A stretch of DNA of 64,000 nt from Natrinema versiforme (GTDB lineage: Archaea; Halobacteriota; Halobacteria; Halobacteriales; Natrialbaceae). The stretch lies in contig NZ_CP040330.1 of assembly GCF_005576615.1 (NCBI RefSeq), positions 1,612,001-1,676,000 on the forward strand, given 5' to 3'. Under the pieces are notes generated by a model, which worked only from the letters and a program-made list of their open reading frames with translations, was not told where the DNA came from and did no database searches. This document shows, in pieces, positions 7,609-14,557 of the stretch; position 1 is the first letter of the stretch, and every line of letters starts with the position of its first letter. Both the position numbers and the translations under genes were made by a program.

Positions 7609-8433
7609 GTGTCCTCTCGTCTCTCCCGTTTCACAGATCGTCTCGTAACGCTGGCACAACGCGCTGTCTCAGGTGATCCTGCGCCAGCAGTCAAGAAGGG
7701 TGACGGCGGCTACGCTGACTGGGTCATTATTGTGACCCACGGTCTCCGCGAATACCTCGACCTGCCATATCGACGGCTCCTTGATGTCCTTCACGAGATG
7801 CCCGGTATCGTCGAGAAGATGAGTCTCAACGTCAGCCAACTGCCGGACTTTACGACCGTGTGCGCACGGAACCAGCAGCTCCAGATGACGATCTGGCGAA
7901 CTCTGCTTCAGCTCTCTGCCGATCTTCACGATACCGGCGAGGTACAGGCTATCGACGCGACTGGCTTCGACCGGCACTCGGCCAGTCGTCACTACGCAAA
8001 TCGGACAAACTACACCTTCAGATCGGTGAAGACGACTGCGTTAGTTGATTGTGAGACCGGTGCTGTGTTGGATGTCCATTGCTCAATGAAGCAACCGCAC
8101 GACACGCAAGTCGGACGGCAAGTACTTACACGGAACCTCGACCAGCTTCAGACGGTCACTGCCGACAAAGGCTACGACTGGGACGCCCTTCGTCAGCGCC
8201 TACGGGAGGCAGATGTTCGCCCTGTGATCAAGCATCGTGAGTTTGTGCCATTAGATGTAGCTTATAACGTTCGCCAAGATAACAATACCTATCATTACCG
8301 GTCTGCGGTCGAGGCGATCTTTTTCGCTCTCAAACAACGGTATAGCGATACGCTCCGAGCACGAACGTGGTTCGGTCAGTTCCGCGAAATTGTGTTAAAA
8401 TCCGTTGCTCGAAATATCGAGATTGCTATCTGA
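7609..8433 (+). CDS. IS5-family transposase (ISH1-like group)
   Basis: 274 residues from a GTG start. The DDE-type catalytic core is recognisable: first Asp in VQAIDATGFDRH, second Asp in TVTADKGYDWDALRQR, and the Glu region in NTYHYRSAVEAIFFALKQRY, with the Y-x2-R-x3-E (YRSAVEAIF) and K signature of IS4/IS5-type enzymes. The N-terminal part (FTDRLVTLAQRAVSG) matches haloarchaeal IS5/ISH1-type proteins as I recall them. The frame is intact, so the protein is probably functional. It moves the element whose inverted repeats lie at 7536 and 9485. The exact IS name cannot be fixed without a database search. Confidence 0.92.
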   Translation: MSSRLSRFTDRLVTLAQRAVSGDPAPAVKKGDGGYADWVIIVTHGLREYLDLPYRRLLDVLHEMPGIVEKMSLNVSQLPDFTTVCARNQQLQMTIWRTLLQLSADLHDTGEVQAIDATGFDRHSASRHYANRTNYTFRSVKTTALVDCETGAVLDVHCSMKQPHDTQVGRQVLTRNLDQLQTVTADKGYDWDALRQRLREADVRPVIKHREFVPLDVAYNVRQDNNTYHYRSAVEAIFFALKQRYSDTLRARTWFGQFREIVLKSVARNIEIAI

Positions 8434-8542
8434 TTCAGGACACGCTCCTCGCGTGTGATCCGTTTCTATCGGTCAATGTGGGTGACGAATATACTACACT
8501 AGCCGCCGGCCTACCAACTATTTACCAAGAGATTTGAATGTA

Positions 8543-9283
8543 TCAAATGTCTTCAGATTGGAGAAGTTTATCGACAATAGTCTCGGACGATTCGATACGA
8601 CCGATCAACGTAGGATTACCGTCGGAAACGTAGTGGTATTCGGGGACGGATTCCAAGTCTCTGTAGAGATCGATAAACGCGCTGAGGTCATTTGTCTCGA
8701 AATAGGTAATATAATCGTAATCGGTGAGACCGCTGGAATGGTAGAGCTGACGGCGGATACGATCGAGATAGGGAAGCGCCACTTCGATGTGATCTCGCAT
8801 TTTCTCAATACGGTCAGAGTCGGGAAGATTCCACCACTCGGCGTTCTTATCTACTGGGATAATAATTGCGTAGTCTGGCGGTTCCGTTCCTTCGAAGGTG
8901 GCCGCCTTTTCGATCGCATCGAGATCAGGTGTTTGTGGGAGGTAGACGGCATCGCGGATAATCCCAATAAGCACATCGACGAGTTTCGAGTACCGTCCAA
9001 ACGATGTGGCCTGAAACTCTCGGAGGACTTCCTGAGCAGTCGTCAAGTCGTGCGCATGGATACGGACAAGGTAGTCCACTCCGGGGGTAAGCCCACTCAG
9101 TAGATACGTATCAACAAGCACTTCTTCTGACCTGTTGCTATCTTCAAGGATGTTGCTAACTTCTTTAGTGAAGATCTCAACATCATCGTCGGCTGTTTGA
9201 GGCCGCTCAAGTGTATATGCTGCAAACAGTCCAACCACGCCATCCTCTTCGAGCATGTCCGACCCATGGCTAGTTATACCCAT
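8543..9283 (-). CDS. cld: Chlorite dismutase (heme enzyme, long clade I type)
   Basis: 246 residues (237 from the second ATG at 9256). The C-terminal half strongly resembles respiratory chlorite dismutases: IIPVDKNAEWWN, then RRQLYHSSGL and DYITYFETNDLSAF. The proximal heme ligand is predicted as His165 (KMRDHIEV) and the distal Arg as Arg178, spaced 13 residues apart as in characterised enzymes (His160/Arg173 in the Nitrospira defluvii protein); Trp150 lies 15 before the His. The reaction is chlorite to chloride plus O2. Unlike the periplasmic bacterial enzymes, no signal peptide is visible, so it should be cytoplasmic. No perchlorate or nitrate reductase gene is nearby. It lies inside a transposable element. 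Confidence 0.85.
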   Translation of the reverse strand: MGITSHGSDMLEEDGVVGLFAAYTLERPQTADDDVEIFTKEVSNILEDSNRSEEVLVDTYLLSGLTPGVDYLVRIHAHDLTTAQEVLREFQATSFGRYSKLVDVLIGIIRDAVYLPQTPDLDAIEKAATFEGTEPPDYAIIIPVDKNAEWWNLPDSDRIEKMRDHIEVALPYLDRIRRQLYHSSGLTDYDYITYFETNDLSAFIDLYRDLESVPEYHYVSDGNPTLIGRIESSETIVDKLLQSEDI

Positions 9284-9306
9284 GTTCCGACAGGACGTAA
9301 TCCGTC

Positions 9307-9313
9307 TTCATAA
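9307..9313 (-). promoter_or_regulatory. TATA-like box for the chlorite dismutase gene
   Basis: Read on the minus strand the sequence is TTATGAA, centred about 27 nt before the ATG at 9283, the spacing of a haloarchaeal leaderless promoter. It lies inside the transposon, so the passenger gene appears to carry its own promoter. Confidence 0.45.
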
Positions 9314-9470
9314 GGGTACATCCCTACTCCAGTGGCTATTGTCGTTCTGAGGCACCTATCGAAAGTGTCCATGATCTCAGCGATAGATTTACACGCCCAC
9401 CTGACCGAGTGTTTCATTCCGGATTTAATCTAAAGAGTAAGGGGAGCAGCCTCGTTCTACTGTATATCTA

Positions 9471-9485
9471 CGTCTAAACAAGGCC
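9471..9485 (-). repeat. Right terminal inverted repeat
   Basis: CGTCTAAACAAGGCC, exact reverse complement of 7536-7550. Marks the right end of the transposable element. Confidence 0.88.
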
Positions 9486-9494
9486 GATGTCAAG
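9486..9494. repeat. Right 9-bp target-site duplication
   Basis: GATGTCAAG, identical to 7527-7535, directly adjoining the right inverted repeat and 14 bp from the stop codon of the RNase H-like gene. Confidence 0.88.
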
Positions 9495-9507
9495 CGGTGT
9501 AGGTCTG

Positions 9508-10170
9508 CTACCCGGGTCCAAACGCCGCGATATCGGCACCCACCGTCGCCAGTGCGTCGGCGGGATTCGGGTCGCTGTCGGCCAGATGCGTGTACTGGTG
9601 GTCCGGGATGCTCGAGAGTGCCGCCGTAACGGCCTCGCTGTACGTCTCGACGCCCGGTTCCGTCGGGTCCTCGCCGCCCCAGATGTCTCGGATGACCGTC
9701 ATCGAGTCGATGCGCACCTCCAGCGTGCGCGGTTCGTAGCGGGCCAGCAGTTCGGAGAGCCCGAGTTGGAGGGCGACGTACTCGGCGGTGTTGTTCCCCG
9801 TCCGGGAGCCGACGGGGCGGCCGAGACGGGCGAGTTGGTCCTCCGCAGCGCCCATGATGACAGCGCCCGCCCCTGCGGGGCCGGGGTTGCCACGTGAACT
9901 GCCGTCAACGTAGAGGACGAACGTGTCGCTCGTCGGCTCGGGGACGGGTGGCCGGGAGAGTCCCGACTCCAACAGGCTCTCGAGCGCGGAACGCAACTCA
10001 GCCGGTGTTGTCGCCGGGTCGAACAGACCGCCGTAGCCGGGGACGGCGTCGTCGATGGCGTCGGTGGCGGCTGCGACCTCGTAGCCGACGTCTGCGAGTG
10101 CTTCGTCGACGAGCGTGGCCAACGGCGAGAGGTGTTCGCTCGGCAGGGGGTCGTCGGTCACGCTACTCAC
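9508..10170 (-). CDS. Ribonuclease HI-like protein with N-terminal extension
   Basis: 220 residues from a GTG start. The first ~75 residues are a helical extension. The rest is an RNase H fold with the acidic residues in order: Asp in LYVDGSSRGNPGPAG, Glu in GNNTAEYVALQLG, Asp in EVRIDSMTVIRDI, and a late Asp in DSDPNPADALA. RNase HI cuts RNA in RNA-DNA hybrids. Haloarchaea often have several such proteins, and this one may be a paralogue of the housekeeping enzyme. The transposon inserted 14 bp past its stop codon and leaves the frame intact. Confidence 0.85.
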   Translation of the reverse strand: MSSVTDDPLPSEHLSPLATLVDEALADVGYEVAAATDAIDDAVPGYGGLFDPATTPAELRSALESLLESGLSRPPVPEPTSDTFVLYVDGSSRGNPGPAGAGAVIMGAAEDQLARLGRPVGSRTGNNTAEYVALQLGLSELLARYEPRTLEVRIDSMTVIRDIWGGEDPTEPGVETYSEAVTAALSSIPDHQYTHLADSDPNPADALATVGADIAAFGPG

Positions 10171-10639
10171 CCTTCGGGCTTCGGTTCCGGACTCTTACAC
10201 CTTCGGTCCCGGACGATCTCGCTGACTGGGTGCACCACTGCATATCGGTCCTCGATGGTCAAGCGGGATAATCTCTTCAGGTGGCATCGGTGGCAGCCCG
10301 TTTTAACTCAGTCGCACTCGTGAGACCCTCGGTGGCTGATACAACCGGCCTGCTGAATATAGAGGCTATATCCCTCGGAGAATGATTATATTTGATTTGT
10401 GATGGTGGGAACGACCCGTTTCGTGAAATCTCGAGTCCCCGAATGCAACGATCGGCGTCCGCTTTTGTCCACGCTGAGGAAAGACGCCCGCTCTGAACAG
10501 TCGCCGGTGAGTCACTGCGATTGCAGTAATTCACACCTCTGCAAGCGTTGTCCGCCTACATCGCAACACCGGCTCGCTGGAAGCGGATAGAACTGGATAT
10601 TCGTAAACTCCTAGTAGGTGGAGTGTGTCATACCAGTCA
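10171..10639. other. Intergenic region upstream of the Lrp regulator
   Basis: 469 bp with no convincing gene. A minus-strand frame at 10277-10534 was considered but shows no recognisable domain or haloarchaeal acidic composition. The stretch 10355-10400 is AT-rich (AATATAGAGGC, GATTATATTTGAT). The region may contain degraded accessory DNA linked to the transposon side; nothing firm is seen. Confidence 0.5.
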
Positions 10640-11095
10640 ATGACCTACGAACACCTGGATTCGGATCTGGTAAATGAACTACTCAACGACGGCCGCGCAA
10701 GCCTGCGCAGTCTCGCCGAAGAACTCGACGTCTCCGTGACGACCGTCTCGAATCACCTCTCCGATCTCGAGGAGGAGGGCGTGATCGAGGGGTATACGCC
10801 GAAGATCGACTACGACGAGGTCGGCTACGATGTGACCGCCGTCATGCAACTCAAAGCCGAGGGGAACGCCCTGCCCGAAATCACCGAGACGCTGAAAGAT
10901 CACCGCCAGATGATCTCCGTCTACGAGGTCACCGGCGACTACGACGTGATCGCCATCGGGAAGTTCGAGGATACGGACGACATGAACGATCAGATCAAGA
11001 CGCTGATCACCGATCCCGACATCAACCAGTCGAACACGAGCATCGTACTCAACGCCGTCAGCGAGAACGAACAGTTCGAACTCGACACGGAGTAA
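10640..11095 (+). CDS. Lrp/AsnC-family transcriptional regulator
   Basis: 151 residues from the ATG at 10640 ([15 protein letters not shown]), chosen over an upstream GTG at 10625 because it matches the usual start of haloarchaeal Lrp proteins. The N-terminal winged helix reads [20 protein letters not shown], followed by [13 protein letters not shown]. The C-terminal half is the ligand-sensing RAM domain ([18 protein letters not shown]). These proteins bind DNA as dimers or octamers and respond to amino acids. It precedes the PQQ dehydrogenase region by about 300 bp; whether it regulates those genes is unknown. Confidence 0.93.
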   Translation: MTYEHLDSDLVNELLNDGRASLRSLAEELDVSVTTVSNHLSDLEEEGVIEGYTPKIDYDEVGYDVTAVMQLKAEGNALPEITETLKDHRQMISVYEVTGDYDVIAIGKFEDTDDMNDQIKTLITDPDINQSNTSIVLNAVSENEQFELDTE

Positions 11096-11391
11096 GCGAC
11101 GGTTCTCCCTCGAGCCACGGCGAAAACCGGACTTACGCCCGTGGATATTCCCTCCACCCCAGCGGTGTCTCTCTCCTCGGCCGCCGCCCGGCTCGTGATT
11201 ACTGCGGCTCGAGAGGTAACAATTGCCGGTTTACCCGCGAGCCGCGTCTCAATCACCGCTTGCCGTCGCCCATCATATACCGGGACTATCGAGTGGCACT
11301 GTCGCTCCCGCTCCACCGCGAAGAAATATTCCCTAAACCCCGCAACTGTAGAAGCTTCTAATGACTGCGGTGGTGTCGGTGAGCAAGCGTC

Positions 11392-12330
11392 ATGGCATAT
11401 GGTACCAATCCAGAAGACAGGTACAGTTACGGGGAAGTGAGCGACGAGGACCGTCGCGAATTCCTGCAAGCGCTCGGCGTTATCGCCGGCGGGGCCGTCG
11501 CCGGTGCGACGCTCCGTGATCTCCGCGCGGAGGTTTCAAGCGGCGCGGCCGGCGGGCTCGCCGAGATGGGAGAGGCGGTCCGTGGTGGCCTGACCGGAAC
11601 GCTCGACGCAACGCTGTTGAACGAAGAGTTGGCAGCCCTCGAGGAGAGCTTCGAGCTGCTTCCGCAGCTAGCGGCGATGGGGACTCCTGAGCAGGGCGTA
11701 TCGGCGTATCAGGAACTGACGACGGCCGCGTGGGCGATCAACGATCACCTCTCGGAGGTCGGCTTCTTCGCGAGCGCGGAGGAGAACCTGCCGGCGTTCG
11801 AGCCGGCACACATCGAGGAGACGACGCGGCAGTTGTTACACATCGACGCACTGCCGGCGACGCTTTCGGAGATCGGCTTCGCGACGGAGGAACAGACGGC
11901 GCTGGTGACCAACATCGTGAACTCGCGCGAGCAGCTCTCGTGGTGGATGGCGACGCCGGATTATCCGCCGGCCGAGGCCGTCGACGACGGCGTCGTCCAC
12001 GAGTACGTTGCGCCGCTCCACCAGCGGGCCGCGGAGGGATCGCTGCTGTGGATCGACGGGCTCGATCACTATCTCTGGCAGCGAGCGCCGCTCGTGACTG
12101 AGGAGATGATCGATCGCGGGTTGTGGGACACCAAGTCGATGCTCGGCGGCTACTACCTGCTGGGGTCGGCCGCGCGCGACCTCGCGGCCGGCGATATCGC
12201 CGACGACCACCTGACGACGCTGACGACCGCCAGTACCGCGATCATGATCATCAGCCAGGAGTTCCTCATCAACGACGTCATCCGGATCACGGACGACAAG
12301 CGTGCGCCACGGAACCCGGCATCGAACTAA
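11392..12330 (+). CDS. Tat-exported partner protein of PQQ dehydrogenase (unknown family)
   Basis: 312 residues. The N-terminus has a Tat-type signal, DRREFLQALGVIAGGAVAG, and the rest is mostly helical with no catalytic motif that I recognise. It ends 15 bp before the PQQ beta-propeller gene, so the two form an operon. The propeller protein lacks a signal peptide, and this protein could carry it through the Tat pore, or act as its membrane or electron-transfer partner. An intergenic stretch of 296 bp upstream holds its promoter; GAAGAAATATTCCC near 11320-11333 is a possible TATA region. Confidence 0.75.
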   Translation: MAYGTNPEDRYSYGEVSDEDRREFLQALGVIAGGAVAGATLRDLRAEVSSGAAGGLAEMGEAVRGGLTGTLDATLLNEELAALEESFELLPQLAAMGTPEQGVSAYQELTTAAWAINDHLSEVGFFASAEENLPAFEPAHIEETTRQLLHIDALPATLSEIGFATEEQTALVTNIVNSREQLSWWMATPDYPPAEAVDDGVVHEYVAPLHQRAAEGSLLWIDGLDHYLWQRAPLVTEEMIDRGLWDTKSMLGGYYLLGSAARDLAAGDIADDHLTTLTTASTAIMIISQEFLINDVIRITDDKRAPRNPASN

Positions 12331-12345
12331 TCAGGTGTTGACAAC

Positions 12346-14448
12346 ATGACCTACGAATCACACCTCGTCGAACTGCCAGAAGACGCACCGTGGAACGAAA
12401 AACCGGGTGAATCGACCGTCGAACAGGGCGATATCGATCAGATTCCGGAAGTCGACGTCACCGAAGACGACCTCCAGCAGACGGGCGAGGAACCGACGGA
12501 CTGGCTCATCATGGGCGGGTCCTACGAGGCACAGCGCCATACGACGGCCGATGTCATCACGCCCGAGAACGTCGATCAACTCGAGGCCGAGTATCGACTC
12601 GAGGTCGCGGACGACCCGAACGACTTCCAGGGCTCGCCGGTCGTCGTCGGCGGCGATCCGCCGATCATGTACACCACCGTCGGGCCGGACATGCTGTACG
12701 CGATCAACGCGCGGACGGGCGAGGTCCTGTGGACGCACTTCTATGAAAATCAGGACGGCGCGTCCGACGAGACGCCGCCGGCTGAGCGCGGGCCCGCCGT
12801 CCTCGGTGACACGGTCTACAAGAGCACCCTCGATCTCGGCGTCATCGCCATCGACCGCTACACCGGCGAGGAGCGGTGGTACTACAACGGTGCGGCCGCC
12901 TACCGCGGCGAGGTCGCCGACGACCTCGTCCACGAGGAACTCAGTTGGGAGCGATCCCGCGGGACCACGTCGTCGTTCCCGCCGCTGATCTACGACGGGA
13001 TGCTGATGAAGGGCAGTTTCGGCGGCGAGTTCGGTGTCAGCGGTTTCTTCGACGCGATCGACCTCGAGGGGAACCCGCAGTGGCGGGTCAACATGACGCC
13101 CGAACACGAGTGGGTCGGCGACTCGTGGGAGCACGGCGGCGCGACCGCGTGGGCCTCGGGCGCGATCGACTCCGAGAACGGATCGGTCGTCATCCCGTCG
13201 GCCAATCCCGGCCCGTGGTACGGAACCGTCCGGCCCGGATACAACCCCTACTCCTGTGGCAAAGTCGCCGTCAATGCCGCGGACGGCGAGTACGAGTGGC
13301 ACCATCAGGACTCGCCCCACGACTGGTGGGACTACGACTCGCCGAGCCCGCCGGTCGTCTTCGACGCGGAGGTCGACGGCGAAACCCGCAAGTTCGCGAC
13401 GTGGCCCGGCAAGACGGGGTGGGTGTACACGGTCGACATGGAGACGGGACAGCTCCACCAGCGCAGCGATGAGTACGTCCAGCACCTGAACACGTTCAAC
13501 CTGCCGCCGTACGACGACCTCGAGAGTTCCCCGTGGATCATGCCGGATCTCATCGGCGGGACGAATCCCCAGCCCAGCGCCTACGATCCTGAGACGCGGA
13601 CGCTGGTCGTCAAGGGGACCAACTACCCGATCAAGTTCTCGTGGTTCGAAGTGGACTACGAGGCCGGCCAGACCTACATCGGGATGGACACCGTCCGGAA
13701 GACGGAACCGGTCGACGCCGAAGAGGGCGAGCAGCGGGAAGGCGACGAGACGCCCGAAGACGAGGAGGGGGCAGCAGACGCGGAGGAGGCGGAAGCGGGC
13801 GAGCAGCGCGAGGGTGACGAGACGCCCGCAAACGAGACGGCAGCAGACGCGGACGAGGCGGAAGTGGGCGAGCAGCGCGAGGGCGACGAGACGCCCGCAA
13901 ACGAGACGGCAGACGACGGGGGCGGCGGAGACGAACTGCACGAAGAACAACAGGAGCGCGACGACGGCGAGGCGGCCGACGAAGACGCGGAGGAAGACAC
14001 GGAAGACGCGGAGGAAGACACGGAAGACGCGGAGGAAGACACGGAAGACGAGGAGGAAGAAGACGAAGAGGTCCAGCAGTTCCAGGACGAGGAAGTGCCG
14101 GAGTGGAACCAGATGGCCGGCGTCGTCGCCGGGATCGACCCGCTCACAGGCGATCTGAAGTGGCAGAACTGGTTCAGTTGGCGAGCGGGGCCGCCGTGGG
14201 GCGGGTCGCTGACGACCGCGACGGGCGTGACCTTCGCCGGCGGTCCGACCGGGCAACTCCACGCCTTCGACACCGAGACGGGCGAGCGGCTGGCCGCCCA
14301 CGAGGTCGGCGATCACGGCGTCGACGGAGCGCCGATGAGCTGGTACGATCCGAACGAAGGCAAACAGTACGTCGCGATACCCGGCGGCGGCGGAAATCAG
14401 GTCGACGAGGAGGGCAATACGATCGCCGTCTTCTCGCTCGAGGAATAG
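12346..14448 (+). CDS. PQQ-dependent dehydrogenase (quinoprotein alcohol dehydrogenase-like beta-propeller)
   Basis: 700 residues. Repeated propeller-blade motifs are clear: LYAINARTGEVLWTHF, VIAIDRYTGEERWYYNG, VAVNAADGEYEWHHQ, GIDPLTGDLKWQ, HAFDTETGERLAAHEVG. The segment HHQDSPHDWWDYDSP resembles the active-site blade of quinoprotein alcohol dehydrogenases, where Asp binds Ca2+/PQQ; the adjacent-Cys disulfide of methanol dehydrogenase is not seen. Residues about 463-585 are a highly acidic repeat-rich insert between blades. No signal peptide is present, whereas the gene 15 bp upstream encodes a Tat-signal protein. PQQ enzymes normally work outside the membrane, so co-export as a complex is likely. 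The substrate is unknown. Confidence 0.87.
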   Translation: MTYESHLVELPEDAPWNEKPGESTVEQGDIDQIPEVDVTEDDLQQTGEEPTDWLIMGGSYEAQRHTTADVITPENVDQLEAEYRLEVADDPNDFQGSPVVVGGDPPIMYTTVGPDMLYAINARTGEVLWTHFYENQDGASDETPPAERGPAVLGDTVYKSTLDLGVIAIDRYTGEERWYYNGAAAYRGEVADDLVHEELSWERSRGTTSSFPPLIYDGMLMKGSFGGEFGVSGFFDAIDLEGNPQWRVNMTPEHEWVGDSWEHGGATAWASGAIDSENGSVVIPSANPGPWYGTVRPGYNPYSCGKVAVNAADGEYEWHHQDSPHDWWDYDSPSPPVVFDAEVDGETRKFATWPGKTGWVYTVDMETGQLHQRSDEYVQHLNTFNLPPYDDLESSPWIMPDLIGGTNPQPSAYDPETRTLVVKGTNYPIKFSWFEVDYEAGQTYIGMDTVRKTEPVDAEEGEQREGDETPEDEEGAADAEEAEAGEQREGDETPANETAADADEAEVGEQREGDETPANETADDGGGGDELHEEQQERDDGEAADEDAEEDTEDAEEDTEDAEEDTEDEEEEDEEVQQFQDEEVPEWNQMAGVVAGIDPLTGDLKWQNWFSWRAGPPWGGSLTTATGVTFAGGPTGQLHAFDTETGERLAAHEVGDHGVDGAPMSWYDPNEGKQYVAIPGGGGNQVDEEGNTIAVFSLEE
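13981..14043 (+). repeat. Three perfect 21-bp tandem repeats in the PQQ gene
   Basis: The 21-bp unit GAAGACGCGGAGGAAGACACG occurs three times head to tail at 13981, 14002 and 14023 and partly a fourth time. Each unit encodes EDAEEDT. Being a multiple of three, copy-number change would lengthen or shorten the acidic linker without breaking the frame. Confidence 0.92.
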
Positions 14449-14557
14449 CGCCCTCGACGGGAGGTGAGCGATCGAACCTGCGGATTTTTCGATTCGAAAA
14501 AGAGTCCCAGTCGACGGGGAGCCGTGGCCGACGCCCGTTGTCGCGAATCGTCGCCGA

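Larger units (their letters stand above)
7536..9485. mobile_element. IS5-family transposable element carrying a chlorite dismutase passenger gene
   Basis: 1950 bp bounded by perfect 15-bp terminal inverted repeats, GGCCTTGTTTAGACG (7536-7550) and CGTCTAAACAAGGCC (9471-9485), and flanked by a 9-bp direct repeat. Inside are an intact IS5-like transposase (7609-8433, plus strand) and an intact chlorite-dismutase gene (8543-9283, minus strand) with its own promoter. No internal copy of the inverted repeat is seen after the transposase, so the passenger gene is within the mobile unit and not beside it. Base composition is more AT-rich than the surroundings. The perfect repeats and intact frames suggest recent insertion. 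It sits between the tRNA remnants and an RNase H gene without breaking either. Confidence 0.88.

Noticed and set aside
10277-10534. An 85-codon minus-strand frame in the gap before the Lrp gene
   Set aside because: No domain, no acidic bias, no promoter; might be a decayed fragment but cannot be supported as a gene.
13731-14046. CRISPR-like spaced repeats
   Set aside because: The repeats are tandem, in-frame and encode an acidic linker; there are no unique spacers.
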